Source: Acaricomes phytoseiuli DSM 14247 (GTDB taxonomy: Bacteria; Actinomycetota; Actinomycetes; Actinomycetales; Micrococcaceae). Taken from it: a stretch of 49,492 bases of DNA. Location: contig NZ_AQXM01000048.1 of NCBI RefSeq assembly GCF_000376245.1, forward strand, positions 1 through 49,492, given 5' to 3'. Below the pieces are notes generated by a model, which was not told where the DNA came from, did no database searches, and saw only the letters and a list, made by a program, of their open reading frames with translations. Position 1 is the first letter of the stretch. Each line of letters opens with the position of its first letter. The translations under genes and the position numbers were made by a program. Shown piece by piece: positions 1 to 8,637 of this stretch.

Positions 1-227
1 AGGAGTCGGATCCGCTTGTTCGCCTCGCGGAGCTGCTTACGCTCGTCCTCGGTCAGGCCCGGCACGCGCCCGTCTTCGATGTTTGCTTTTTTCAGCCAGT
101 TGAACAACGAGGCTTCGGAAATCCCGAAGTCTCTCGCAATCTGCGATAACGGGGCCCGGGCTTTACGGGCCACAGCCACGACATCGTCACGGAACTCTTT
201 CGGATAGGGCTTGGGCAAGAGATACAT
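1..227 (-). CDS. IS3-family transposase OrfA, N-terminal part (runs off window)
   Basis: This is the first 75 residues of the small helix-turn-helix protein that IS3 elements encode upstream of the DDE transposase. The N-terminus begins MYLLPKPYPKEF, followed by an HTH segment (PLSQIARDFGISEASLFNWL, about residues 27-46). A charged helix (ERKQLREANKRIRLL) then begins the leucine-zipper region. The start is ATG at 227-225 with a GGAAGG ribosome-binding site just upstream. In the family OrfA is joined to OrfB by programmed -1 frameshifting to give the active OrfAB transposase; that junction is outside the window. Confidence 0.85.
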   Translation of the reverse strand, partial: MYLLPKPYPKEFRDDVVAVARKARAPLSQIARDFGISEASLFNWLKKANIEDGRVPGLTEDERKQLREANKRIRL

Positions 228-260
228 CCTTCCAGCGAGGACGAATCCTCACAGATCAGA

Positions 261-285
261 TGTCAACCAAACCCGGGGCAGACCC
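261..285. repeat. IS3 terminal inverted repeat, left copy
   Basis: These 25 bp are the perfect reverse complement of 49204-49228. They mark the orfA-side terminus of the left IS3 copy, and the host sequence resumes at about 286. Confidence 0.85.
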
Positions 286-504
286 AAAGACGTTCCGGAC
301 TGGAAAAGGATGCTTCCGGGGAAACTCTATAAAGACCTCAAGGCGTGGGCGAGGTTCTTCAATGAGCACGCGGATCATGAAACCGGGCTCTTCGGCTCCG
401 AGGAGCTGCGGAAGCACTTCGATTTAGAAGGTGTCCGGCTCCGGGACGAGCTCGATGCACTGCTGGGCGACCGGTTCAAGTTCGTCTTATGGCTCTGGTT
501 CTGA
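286..504 (+). pseudogene. C-terminal remnant of an unknown gene, cut by IS3
   Basis: An open frame leaves the IS3 terminus and runs about 72 codons to TGA at 502-504. The peptide has normal composition for a real protein: it starts DVPDWKRML, has a Trp- and acid-rich middle (WARFFNEHADHETG, then EELRKHF) and ends in an aromatic tail (FVLWLWF). It has no start codon or ribosome site of its own, because the frame continues back into the IS terminus. I do not recognise the family. It converges on ppa, with a long palindrome in between. The likeliest reading is the 3' end of a gene broken by IS insertion. Confidence 0.55.
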
Positions 505-517
505 AATAGAGGGCTCG

Positions 518-586
518 ATGCGCTGAGTGGTCGGTTGGGGTGACTTAGATCGAATCTAAGTCACCCCAACCGACCACTCAGCGCAT
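518..586. repeat. Perfect 33-bp-arm palindrome between convergent genes
   Basis: Arms 518-550 and 554-586 are perfect reverse complements separated by only three bases (cga). The palindrome lies between the 3' end of the plus-strand remnant (504) and the ppa stop (599). It could act as a bidirectional terminator, but there is no T-run on either side. A 7-bp direct repeat (gagggct) occurs at 509-515 and 594-600, so a small palindromic insertion with a target duplication is an alternative. Confidence 0.85.
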
Positions 587-598
587 TGGGAACGAGGG

Positions 599-1084
599 CT
601 AGTGCCCTTGCTTGAATCGCTCGATCGAAGCCTGGAGCTCGGTCTCTGCCGCAGCGCGGTCGGCCCAGCCATCGGCCTTGACCCATTTGCCCGGCTCGAG
701 GTCCTTGTAGTGCGTGAAGAAGTGTTCGATCTCCTTGACCAGAAAATCATCCACATCGGAGAGCTCCTGGATATGGGCGTAGCGCGGGTCATCCAGCACG
801 CAGAGCACCTTGGCGTCCCCGCCGCCATCGTCGGTCATATTGAAGACCGCGATCGGCCGCGCTTCCAGGACCACGCCGGGGTGCAGATCGTATTCGGGCA
901 GGATCACCAGTGCGTCCAGCGGATCCCCGTCTTCGCCGAGAGTGTCATCGAAGAAGCCGTAGTGCGTCGGGTACTCCATGGAGGTGAACAGGATCCGATC
1001 CAGCCGCACCCGGCCCGTTTCGTGGTCTACCTCGTACTTGACCCGCGAACCACGCGGGATCTCGATGGTCACATCGTGCTTCAT
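599..1084 (-). CDS. ppa: Inorganic pyrophosphatase (family I)
   Basis: This soluble cytoplasmic enzyme hydrolyses pyrophosphate to two phosphates, pulling biosynthetic reactions forward. The 161-aa protein has the usual length of a hexameric bacterial family I enzyme. It carries the metal-binding signature DGDPLDAL (about residues 52-59) and the early substrate-binding segment [11 protein letters not shown]. The ATG at 1084-1082 is preceded by AAGGAG at good spacing. It is divergent from dacB, as in mycobacteria. The stop codon falls in the short repeat that flanks the 518-586 palindrome. Confidence 0.97.
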   Translation of the reverse strand: MKHDVTIEIPRGSRVKYEVDHETGRVRLDRILFTSMEYPTHYGFFDDTLGEDGDPLDALVILPEYDLHPGVVLEARPIAVFNMTDDGGGDAKVLCVLDDPRYAHIQELSDVDDFLVKEIEHFFTHYKDLEPGKWVKADGWADRAAAETELQASIERFKQGH

Positions 1085-1143
1085 CTGTACTCCTTAGCAG
1101 CTTCTTAGCAACTTCCGAATCGCGACATGCGCGCGTTGATTCT

Positions 1144-1244
1144 CCCCGGTTCCGGGGCTCCCTTTACTATGAAGAATATAGGCGTCAGCGGCGCACCGGA
1201 GAATCCGGGCGGACCGGCTGCGCCACCAGCGGCCGCCGCTGGTG
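1144..1244. promoter_or_regulatory. ppa/dacB divergent intergenic region with two hairpins
   Basis: The 222-bp gap between the divergent genes ppa and dacB holds two perfect inverted repeats. One is 1144-1157 (6-bp arms, 2-bp loop, CCCCGG/CCGGGG). The other is 1224-1244 (9-bp arms CACCAGCGG/CCGCTGGTG, 3-bp loop). An AT-rich patch at 1164-1181 contains TATTCT on the minus strand, a candidate -10 for ppa. These may be leader hairpins or operator sites; no factor can be assigned. Confidence 0.35.
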
Positions 1245-1306
1245 AAGATTCACCGGGCTAGTAGTTTCCTAGTAGTCCGCAGAACCGGCAGGGGAAAGCA
1301 ACAAGC

Positions 1307-2719
1307 ATGCGCAGAGTCACCCGCGCCGTTCAGATCGCGTCACTCGTCCTGGTCCTAGCCCTGCTGGCCATTCCCTTCGCGATCAACGCCGCCCCCGCGG
1401 TGTTCCTGCCGTCGCAGGCTGCGGAGGGACGCTCTGCCGAGCAGTCCCCGCCGACCGCACTGAATCAGATCGATATCGCCTCACTTCTGCAGGATAGCGG
1501 TTCGGCACCTGACCAGGGCCAGCTCAGCCAGGACCTCGATGCCGCACTGAGCTCAGTGCCCGGAACCTTCACTGGGCAGGTTCTGGATGCCGAGACCGGG
1601 GCCCAGATCTACGGACGCGACCCGCAGGCCGCCATGATTCCGGCGTCCAATCTGAAACTCCTCACCGCGATCACGGCGCTCGAGGTGATAGGCCCGGAAT
1701 CCACTTTCGCCACTACGGCCCGGCTCCGGCCCGCAACAACGGGTGAGCCGGCAGCGCTCGTGCTCCAGGCTGGCGGCGATGCACTCCTGGGCGGGGGAGC
1801 CTCGGACCCCCAGGCAGTGGCTGGCCGGGCCGGGCTGAATACCCTCGCCCAGCAGACCGCTCAGGCGCTCGGTGCAGAGGCCGCTGCTGGGTACCAGCTG
1901 CTCGTGGATGATCGTCTATTTACCGGCCCGGCACTCAACCCGGCCTGGGAGTCAGGGGACGTCCAAGCCGGTGAGATCGCCCCGATTTACCCGATAGCCA
2001 TCAACTCCGCTTTCCCGGTGCCCGGCAGTGGGCTGCCGCGGCCGGAAGACGCAGCGATGAATGCAGCGCAGAGTTTCGCGGCGTCCTTGGCGCAGTACGG
2101 GGTGTCCGTGCAGGGTCAGCCGGCGCGGCTCAGCGGCGACGCCGGAGCTCCGGAACAGGGCCGCGGACTGGCCTCGGTGCAGTCCGCCAGCGTCGGCGAG
2201 CAGGTCTCCTACATGCTCCGCAATTCGGATAACTACCTCAGTGAAGTGCTGGCCAGGATGAGCGCGGTCACCGCCGGCCGGGCAGGCAGCTCGGATGATG
2301 CCATCGCGGTGACCCGACAGACCCTGAGCGGTCTCGGGCTGGATATGACCGGCGTCGTCCTGGCCGATAACGCGGGCCTGTCATCCCGGGATCGGCTCAG
2401 CGCCGCCCAGATGACCGCTGCGGTGCAGCTCATCGCCCAAGGCCCGGATCCAGTTCTGCGGCGCGCGCTGGAAGGCCTGCCGGTCGCCGGGCTCACCGGA
2501 ACTTTGGAGAATCGTTATGCGACCGCGGCGACTGCATCCGGTGCCGGGCTGATCCGGGCGAAGACCGGCACCCTGAACACCGTGATGACGCTCTCCGGTA
2601 CGGTGGTGAACTCAGAAGGCCGCCTGTTGCTTTTCTCCTTTATGGCCAATGACCTCCCGGGCGGGGCCGGCAGCGCACCCCCGGCGCTGGACCGGGCTGC
2701 CGCGCGCTTAGCCGGCTGA
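1307..2719 (+). CDS. dacB: D-alanyl-D-alanine carboxypeptidase/endopeptidase (PBP4/DacB family)
   Basis: This exported penicillin-binding protein trims D-Ala from peptidoglycan stem peptides and may cut cross-links. An N-terminal hydrophobic segment (about residues 9-29) serves as signal or anchor. The three serine-acyltransferase motifs are present: SNLK (114-117, nucleophile Ser114), SDN (307-309) and KTG (419-421). The 470-aa length, with a long insertion between the first two motifs, matches peptidase family S13. It lies between ppa and the DUF2342 gene, the same order as Rv3628c-Rv3627c-Rv3626c in M. tuberculosis. Confidence 0.95.
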   Translation: MRRVTRAVQIASLVLVLALLAIPFAINAAPAVFLPSQAAEGRSAEQSPPTALNQIDIASLLQDSGSAPDQGQLSQDLDAALSSVPGTFTGQVLDAETGAQIYGRDPQAAMIPASNLKLLTAITALEVIGPESTFATTARLRPATTGEPAALVLQAGGDALLGGGASDPQAVAGRAGLNTLAQQTAQALGAEAAAGYQLLVDDRLFTGPALNPAWESGDVQAGEIAPIYPIAINSAFPVPGSGLPRPEDAAMNAAQSFAASLAQYGVSVQGQPARLSGDAGAPEQGRGLASVQSASVGEQVSYMLRNSDNYLSEVLARMSAVTAGRAGSSDDAIAVTRQTLSGLGLDMTGVVLADNAGLSSRDRLSAAQMTAAVQLIAQGPDPVLRRALEGLPVAGLTGTLENRYATAATASGAGLIRAKTGTLNTVMTLSGTVVNSEGRLLLFSFMANDLPGGAGSAPPALDRAAARLAG

Positions 2720-2809
2720 ACCGGCTTGATCGGCTCAATCGGCTGTTCTGCCTGAGCTGTTCTCGCTGATTTATGCCCGCGGAGCCGCCGACTGTGATGT
2801 GATGGTCAG

Positions 2810-3976
2810 GTGAGTAGCGCAGAGGAATTGAGTCATCAGGACGGCGACCCCGGCGACGGCCGTTTGGTCAACTGGGACCTAGCGGCATCGACCGCGGCGA
2901 AGCTCGCGCCGGCCGGCCCCAAGATCACCGGTGAGGAGATCAGTGCGGTGGTCGCTGACCTGCGTCGACTGGCAGACCGTGCCGTGCCCCATGTCCATGA
3001 GATCACCGGACTCGCAGCCGCCGAGGACTTACGGGATTCTCAGGTGCTGATCGTGGATCGCTCTTCCTGGGCCAAGGCGAACACGCAGAGCTTTGCGGTC
3101 ATGCTCGCATCCACTCTGGCTCGTCTGGAAGTGCGGGCGCACCGCACGGAGAGCGGGCGCAGCAGCATCTCCCCGGCAGGGCGCCGGATCAGCGGCACGG
3201 TCACCGGCGCGGAGCTCGGTGCGGTGCTGGCCTTCCTCTCCTCGAAGGTCCTCGGCCAGTACGATCCTTTCGCCGCGATGCTGCCGGGATCCCAGATCCC
3301 CCCGGCAGGCCGGCTGCTCCTGGTCGCGCCCAACATCATCTCCGTGGAGCGCGAGCTGGGCGTCGACCCGGCGGACTTCCGGCTCTGGGTCTGCTTGCAC
3401 GAGCAGACCCACCGCGTGCAATTCGCGGCGGCACCCTGGCTGCGGGACCATATGCTCTCCGAAGTGGATCAGCTCTCCGGGCTGCTGCTGGGCAATATGG
3501 ACAATCTGGGTGAGCGGGTCGCTGCGGCGATTCGCTCGGTTTCCGGACGCAACGGGAGCAGCGGGAGCAAGGACGGGGAGAAAGAGGGAAACCAGGACGG
3601 CGTGCTGGAACTCGTGCAGTCGCCCGAGGAGAAAGCCGCGCTCTCCCGGCTCACCGCACTCATGAGCCTGCTGGAAGGCCATGCCAATGTGGTGATGGAT
3701 GCTGTGGATGAGTCGATCGTGCCGACGGTCAGGATCATCCGGCAGCGCTTCGCCACTCGCGGCAAAGATCGCGGCGTGATAGAACGGCTGCTGCGCAACC
3801 TCATGGGCTTGGACGCCAAGATGCGGCAGTACTCCGATGGCGCCCGCTTTGTCCGGGCCGTGGTCGACAAAGCCGGGATGGCCGGCTTCAATGAGATCTG
3901 GGCGGGCCCGGAGCGGCTGCCGACTGAAGCGGAGATCCACGACCCGCAGCTCTGGCTGGACCGGATGGGCTGGTGA
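2810..3976 (+). CDS. DUF2342 zinc-dependent metalloprotease-like protein
   Basis: This actinobacterial family (Rv3626c-like) is often labelled as a putative hydrolase associated with coenzyme F420 genes; its substrate is unknown. The metallopeptidase motif HEQTH is at residues 197-201. A second conserved segment, LEGHANVVMD (288-297), plausibly supplies a further zinc ligand. No signal peptide is seen, so it is probably cytoplasmic. The start is GTG at 2810, giving 388 aa. A low-complexity stretch rich in Gly, Ser, Asp and Glu at about 245-263 looks like a variable linker. Its 3' end overlaps the tilS start by 4 bp, so the two are probably co-translated. Confidence 0.9.
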   Translation: MSSAEELSHQDGDPGDGRLVNWDLAASTAAKLAPAGPKITGEEISAVVADLRRLADRAVPHVHEITGLAAAEDLRDSQVLIVDRSSWAKANTQSFAVMLASTLARLEVRAHRTESGRSSISPAGRRISGTVTGAELGAVLAFLSSKVLGQYDPFAAMLPGSQIPPAGRLLLVAPNIISVERELGVDPADFRLWVCLHEQTHRVQFAAAPWLRDHMLSEVDQLSGLLLGNMDNLGERVAAAIRSVSGRNGSSGSKDGEKEGNQDGVLELVQSPEEKAALSRLTALMSLLEGHANVVMDAVDESIVPTVRIIRQRFATRGKDRGVIERLLRNLMGLDAKMRQYSDGARFVRAVVDKAGMAGFNEIWAGPERLPTEAEIHDPQLWLDRMGW

Positions 3977-5067
3977 CCGCTCCCGGGACGCCTCAACCGG
4001 GCGAGTCCCGGCGGATCAGACCCAGCCTGCCACCGCTTGTCGCCAAAGCTCGGAAACTTCTGGCGGCCACATTCTCAGCAGAGGGTCTTTCGGATAACGC
4101 ACCGGTACTCATCGCCTGCAGTGGCGGCCCGGATTCAATGGCGCTCGCAGCAGCTGCCGCGTTCTTCACCCGCAGCAGGAGTAAGCGCAGGCCCGTCGGT
4201 GCGGTGATCATCGACCACGGTCTGCAAGCGGAGAGTTCCGCGGTCGCCGAGCGAACCAGGCAGAACCTCGAGGCTCTGGGCCTGTCCGCCGTGCTGGTCC
4301 GATCAGTGCACGTAGCCCAGGGAACGAAAGCGCCGGGGGAGCAGCCCAGTTACGCTGGTGGTTTGGAGGCTGCAGCACGTGAAGCCAGGTACACCGCGCT
4401 CGCCGAAGCATCGCGGGAATGGGGTGCCGCAGCGGTGCTTCTGGGCCACACCCGGGACGATCAAGCCGAACAAGTGCTCCTAGGCCTGGCACGGGGTTCC
4501 GGCACACGTTCTCTAGCCGGGATGCCGGCTCGCCGAGAGTTCCACGGCGAAGTCTTCCTCCGGCCTTTTCTCAGCCTGAGCAGGGCCGAGATCGAGCAGC
4601 TGTGCGAACTGGAGGGCTTGAACCCGTGGCAAGACCCCAGCAATGCTGATCCGGCTTTCGCCCGCTCCAGGGTCCGGCACCGGGTGCTTCCCGAGCTGGA
4701 GCTCGAGCTGGGCCCCGGCATCGCTGCGGCGTTAGCCCGTTCTGCGAGCATTCTGAGCGATGATGCGGACCTGCTGGACACCCTTGCAGCGGCTGAATTC
4801 AGCCGGCTCGCCGTGCGCGAGGAGCCCGCTCGAATCGCTTTCGACCTATTGGAGCTCAGGGCTCTGCCGACTGCTCTGCGCCGGCGGGTGCTAGCCCTCG
4901 CCACGACCTCCCTCGGCGGAGAGCAGCCGAGCTTCGAGCGTCTGCTCGCGGTCGAATCGCTTCTGGAGGGCAGAGGCTCCGCCGGTCCGGTGCAGCTGGC
5001 CGGCAAAGTAACCGGGTGCCGCCGGAGGGCCGGCGGCTATGCGAGACTAGTGCTGCAACAGCAGTAG
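3973..5067 (+). CDS. tilS: tRNA(Ile)-lysidine synthase
   Basis: TilS converts C34 of the CAU-anticodon tRNA-Ile to lysidine using ATP and lysine, so that it decodes AUA. The N-terminal PP-loop ATPase motif SGGPDS is at residues 50-55. The downstream GHTRDDQAEQVLLGLARGSG segment is also typical. The C-terminal part is shorter than in E. coli, as usual in actinobacteria (364 aa). The GTG start at 3973 overlaps the TGA of the preceding gene. hpt follows after 18 bp, the conserved tilS-hpt pairing. Confidence 0.96.
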   Translation: MTAPGTPQPGESRRIRPSLPPLVAKARKLLAATFSAEGLSDNAPVLIACSGGPDSMALAAAAAFFTRSRSKRRPVGAVIIDHGLQAESSAVAERTRQNLEALGLSAVLVRSVHVAQGTKAPGEQPSYAGGLEAAAREARYTALAEASREWGAAAVLLGHTRDDQAEQVLLGLARGSGTRSLAGMPARREFHGEVFLRPFLSLSRAEIEQLCELEGLNPWQDPSNADPAFARSRVRHRVLPELELELGPGIAAALARSASILSDDADLLDTLAAAEFSRLAVREEPARIAFDLLELRALPTALRRRVLALATTSLGGEQPSFERLLAVESLLEGRGSAGPVQLAGKVTGCRRRAGGYARLVLQQQ

Positions 5068-5085
5068 CACTCATCAGGAGCATCG

Positions 5086-5637
5086 GTGGATTCACATGAC
5101 GTGGAAGCAGACCTCAAGCACGTTCTCTACAGCAAAGAGCAGATTCAGGAGCGTGTGGCGCAGCTCGCCGAACGCATCGATGCGGACTTCCAGGGCAGGG
5201 ATGTGCTGCTCGTGGGAGTGCTCAAAGGCGCAGTCATGGTGATGGCTGATCTTGCGCGGGCTCTGCACAGTCACGTCACGATGGACTGGATGGCGGTTTC
5301 TTCCTACGGTTCGGGAACCCAGTCCTCCGGTGTGGTACGCATTCTCAAGGATCTGGAGACCGATCTGATGGGCAAGCACGTGCTCATCGTCGAGGACATT
5401 ATCGACTCCGGGCTGACGCTTTCCTGGCTGCGCACCAACCTGATCTCCCGGGGCCCCGCCTCGGTAGAGATCTGTACTCTGCTGCGCAAGCCGGAGGCCG
5501 CGAAAGTGGAGATCGACGTCAAATACGTCGGCTTCGACATCCCGAATGAATTCGTGGTTGGCTATGGCCTGGATTTCGCGGAGAAGTATCGCAATCTGGA
5601 TTTCGTCGGCACGCTGGCCCCGCACGTTTACGAATAA
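5086..5637 (+). CDS. hpt: Hypoxanthine phosphoribosyltransferase
   Basis: This purine-salvage enzyme joins hypoxanthine or guanine to PRPP to give IMP or GMP. The PRPP-binding loop VEDIIDSGLTL is at residues 102-112, and the flexible-loop region VSSYGSGTQSSG is at 71-82. The 183-aa length is normal. It starts at GTG 5086, with AGGAG five bases upstream. It lies directly after tilS. A 215-bp gap follows before ftsH, with a candidate promoter (TTGCCT at 5712-5717, TAGACC at 5734-5739). Confidence 0.96.
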   Translation: MDSHDVEADLKHVLYSKEQIQERVAQLAERIDADFQGRDVLLVGVLKGAVMVMADLARALHSHVTMDWMAVSSYGSGTQSSGVVRILKDLETDLMGKHVLIVEDIIDSGLTLSWLRTNLISRGPASVEICTLLRKPEAAKVEIDVKYVGFDIPNEFVVGYGLDFAEKYRNLDFVGTLAPHVYE

Positions 5638-5822
5638 TACCGGCGGTGCGAGCCTGGGATTTTTCGAAGAGATTCCGCCCTGGGGGAACTTCTGGGCCTG
5701 ATTATGCGTGATTGCCTGAGGGCAGTGTAAAGCTAGACCTGACACCAGGGGAGCGCCGTGCGTTCCGCGCGGAGCACTCGCCTGGATAGTTCGCTGCCCC
5801 AGCGTCGGCAGAAAACCTCAGC

Positions 5823-5855
5823 AGGAAGGACGGGGCCTGAGCCCCGAAGCACATG
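5823..5855 (+). promoter_or_regulatory. ftsH ribosome-binding site separated from the start by a hairpin
   Basis: A strong Shine-Dalgarno (AGGAAGGA, 5823-5830) lies 22 nt from the ATG at 5853, too far for normal use. The gap contains a small GC hairpin (GGGGC 5832-5836, loop CTGA, GCCCC 5841-5845). Folding it reduces the effective spacing to 8 nt. No upstream start fits, because TGA at 5838-5840 is in frame. Confidence 0.5.
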
Positions 5856-7967
5856 GACATCAAGAAGATCTTCCGAGGCCCTGTGGTCTGGATCGGGTTA
5901 GTCGTGGTCCTGATCCTGCTCGGGGTTTCGCTTTTCCCGATGGGCGGGGCGGCTCGTGTCGATACCTCTGAGGGAATGTCGCTGATAGCCGGCGATCGGG
6001 TGGAGTCCGCCAAGGTTTACAACGAAGGCCGGATAGAGCTCGTCTTGAAGAGCGATCTCACCGAGGACAACCAGAATCTCGGCAAGAACATCCAGTTCAC
6101 GGCGGTGCAGGACCGTATTGCCGAGGTGATCAAGGAGCTTGAGGCGGCCAATGTCGCAACGGTCGACGATCAGCCCCTGCAGAACAACTTCTGGGCAGGC
6201 TTCCTGCAGCTGCTGATCCCGCTGATCATCCTCATCGCCATCTTCTGGTTCCTGATGTCCAGGATGCAGGGCGGCGGTTCGAAGGTCATGCAGTTCGGCA
6301 AGTCCCGGGCGAAGCTGATCACCAAGGACATGCCCCAGGTGACCTTCGCAGATGTTGCGGGAGCCGATGAGGCTGTCGAAGAACTGCACGAGATCAAGGA
6401 GTTCCTGGAAGACCCCTCGAAATTCCAGGCCGTGGGGGCGAAGATCCCCAAGGGCGTTCTGCTCTACGGCCCTCCCGGTACCGGTAAGACGCTGCTGGCG
6501 AAAGCCGTAGCCGGTGAGGCCGGGGTGCCTTTCTACTCGATCTCCGGTTCTGACTTCGTGGAGATGTTCGTCGGCGTGGGTGCCAGCCGGGTGCGGGATC
6601 TCTTCGAGCAGGCCAAGACCAATTCCCCGGCGATCATCTTCGTCGATGAGATCGACGCCGTGGGTCGGCATCGCGGCGCCGGCATCGGCGGAGGCAACGA
6701 TGAACGGGAGCAGACGCTCAACCAGCTCCTGGTGGAGATGGACGGCTTCGACGCCACGACGAATGTCATCCTGATCGCGGCCACCAACCGACCGGATGTG
6801 TTGGACCCTGCGCTTTTGCGTCCCGGCCGCTTCGACCGGCAGATCCCGGTGGAGCCACCGGACCGCGCCGGCCGCGAGCACATCCTCGAAGTGCACGCCA
6901 AGGGCAAGCCCATCGCTCAGGGCGTGGACCTCAACGCGGTCGCCAAGAAGACCCCCGGATACACCGGTGCGGATCTGGCCAATGTGCTCAACGAAGCGGC
7001 GCTGCTCACGGCGCGCTCGAACGCGCAGCTCATCGATGACCGCGCCCTGGATGAGGCCATCGACCGGGTGATGGCCGGCCCGCAGAAGCGGACCAGGATG
7101 ATGAAGGAGCGGGAACGGAAGATCACCGCTTATCACGAAGGCGGTCACGCGCTGGTCGCCGCCGCCCTGCGCTACTCGGCTCCGGTCACCAAGATCACCA
7201 TCCTGCCCCGCGGCCGCGCCCTGGGGTACACCATGGTGGTTCCGGACGATGACAAGTACTCGGTGACCCGGAACGAACTGCTGGATCAGATGGCGTATGC
7301 CATGGGCGGTCGGGTCGCCGAGGAGATCGTGTTCCACGACCCCTCCACCGGAGCTTCCAATGACATCGAAAAAGCCACCGGTACGGCCCGGAAGATGGTC
7401 ATGGAGTACGGGATGAGCGAGAAAGTCGGTGCGGTCAAGCTCGGCAGCGGCAGCGGAGAGCCTTTCCTGGGCCGGGACGCCGGGCGGGACCGTGATTACT
7501 CCGAGGACGTCGCGGCTCTGATCGACGAGGAAGTGCGCCGGCTCATCGAGCAGGCCCATGATGAAGCCTATGCCGCGCTGACCGAGAACCGGGACGTGCT
7601 CGACCGCCTCGCGCTCGAGCTGCTGGAACGCGAGACGCTCAATCAGGCCGAGGTCGAGGAGATCTTCCGCGATCTGCGCAAGCGCGAGCTGCGGGATGTC
7701 TGGCTCTCTTCCGAGGCCCGGCCGGTTTCCGATATCCCGCCGGTGATCACCGAGCGGGAGCGCCGGGATGCGGCGGAGGCCGGGGACCCGGACCCGCAGA
7801 CGCTCAGCCCGCAGGAGCAGATCGCCGCGGCGAATATCTCCGGGCCCGCGGACGTTCCAGGCAGCGGCTCATCGGAGGGCGGGGAAGTACCGCCTTCTAG
7901 TGGAGGAGCCGGCGGCGCATCTGGGGCTAGCCAATCTGAGGCCGCTCAGAAAGGCGACGAGGAGTAA
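5853..7967 (+). CDS. ftsH: ATP-dependent zinc metalloprotease FtsH
   Basis: This membrane-anchored AAA+ protease degrades unassembled membrane proteins and regulators. Two transmembrane helices (about 11-30 and 114-135) bracket a short extracytoplasmic domain. The AAA module has Walker A GPPGTGKT (206-213), Walker B IIFVDEID (261-268) and the second region of homology [19 protein letters not shown] (311-329). The zinc site HEGGH is at 428-432. The tail after about residue 640 is a low-complexity Gly/Ser/Pro-rich extension typical of actinobacterial FtsH. folE begins 3 bp after the stop, so ftsH probably heads the folate operon. Confidence 0.98.
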   Translation: MDIKKIFRGPVVWIGLVVVLILLGVSLFPMGGAARVDTSEGMSLIAGDRVESAKVYNEGRIELVLKSDLTEDNQNLGKNIQFTAVQDRIAEVIKELEAANVATVDDQPLQNNFWAGFLQLLIPLIILIAIFWFLMSRMQGGGSKVMQFGKSRAKLITKDMPQVTFADVAGADEAVEELHEIKEFLEDPSKFQAVGAKIPKGVLLYGPPGTGKTLLAKAVAGEAGVPFYSISGSDFVEMFVGVGASRVRDLFEQAKTNSPAIIFVDEIDAVGRHRGAGIGGGNDEREQTLNQLLVEMDGFDATTNVILIAATNRPDVLDPALLRPGRFDRQIPVEPPDRAGREHILEVHAKGKPIAQGVDLNAVAKKTPGYTGADLANVLNEAALLTARSNAQLIDDRALDEAIDRVMAGPQKRTRMMKERERKITAYHEGGHALVAAALRYSAPVTKITILPRGRALGYTMVVPDDDKYSVTRNELLDQMAYAMGGRVAEEIVFHDPSTGASNDIEKATGTARKMVMEYGMSEKVGAVKLGSGSGEPFLGRDAGRDRDYSEDVAALIDEEVRRLIEQAHDEAYAALTENRDVLDRLALELLERETLNQAEVEEIFRDLRKRELRDVWLSSEARPVSDIPPVITERERRDAAEAGDPDPQTLSPQEQIAAANISGPADVPGSGSSEGGEVPPSSGGAGGASGASQSEAAQKGDEE

Positions 7968-7970
7968 ACC

Positions 7971-8591
7971 GTGTGCGAGCCGGAGGATGATCAGCTCAGC
8001 ACGCCGGCGGACGCCGTCGAAGCAAGCGCAGTGGATATGCCCCGGATCGAGGCCGCGGTCCGGGAGATCCTCCTTGCCATCGGCGAGGATCCGGATCGCA
8101 GTGGCCTCGCGGAGACTCCGCAGCGGGTAGCGCGCGCCTACGCCGAAGTCTTCGTCGGCCTGGGGCAGGATCCCGCAGATGTCCTGGCGCGCACCTTCGA
8201 TCTTTCGCATCAGGAGCTGGTGCTGGTCAAGGACATCCCGTTCTACTCCACCTGCGAGCATCATCTGGTGCCCTTCCACGGAGTAGCCCACATCGGCTAC
8301 ATCCCCTCCGCGGATGGTAAAGTGACCGGGTTGAGCAAGCTGGCCCGGCTGGTGGATGTCTTCGCCCGCAGGCCCCAGGTGCAGGAACGGCTCACCACGC
8401 AGATCGTGGACGCGCTCGTGAAACACCTGGCCCCGCGCGGAGCCATCGTGGTAGTGGAATGCGAGCACCTGTGCATGTCGATGCGCGGGGTGCGCAAGCC
8501 CGGTGCGAAGACGGTGACCTCAGCCGTCCGGGGTATCCTGCACGAACCAGCTACGCGTGCCGAGGCGATGAGCCTCATCCTTGATCGATAA
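7971..8591 (+). CDS. folE: GTP cyclohydrolase I
   Basis: This enzyme catalyses the first step of folate synthesis, GTP to 7,8-dihydroneopterin triphosphate. The zinc-site motif [14 protein letters not shown] (91-104) and the later [10 protein letters not shown] (164-173) supply Cys95, His98 and Cys168 as likely ligands. The [20 protein letters not shown] segment is a family signature. The 206-aa protein starts at GTG 7971, with GAGGAG at the end of ftsH acting as the ribosome site. It is followed by folP, folB and folK in order. Confidence 0.97.
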   Translation: MCEPEDDQLSTPADAVEASAVDMPRIEAAVREILLAIGEDPDRSGLAETPQRVARAYAEVFVGLGQDPADVLARTFDLSHQELVLVKDIPFYSTCEHHLVPFHGVAHIGYIPSADGKVTGLSKLARLVDVFARRPQVQERLTTQIVDALVKHLAPRGAIVVVECEHLCMSMRGVRKPGAKTVTSAVRGILHEPATRAEAMSLILDR

Positions 8592-8637
8592 TCGCCCATC
8601 CGCCCCAAGACTCTCCCAGATCGCTTAAGGAAGCCCC

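Larger units (their letters stand above)
1..285 (-). mobile_element. IS3-family insertion sequence, 5' part (left copy)
   Basis: This is the 5' portion of an IS3-family element read on the minus strand; the rest lies beyond base 1. It holds the start of orfA (ATG at 227-225) and a terminal repeat at 261-285. That repeat is the exact reverse complement of 49204-49228, the 3' terminus of a second copy at the other end of the window. The exact outermost base and target duplication cannot be fixed because only one end of each copy is visible. Confidence 0.85.

Noticed and set aside
5898-7559. 553-codon open frame on the minus strand
   Set aside because: Antisense shadow of ftsH, His/Asp/Gly-rich composition and no start signals.
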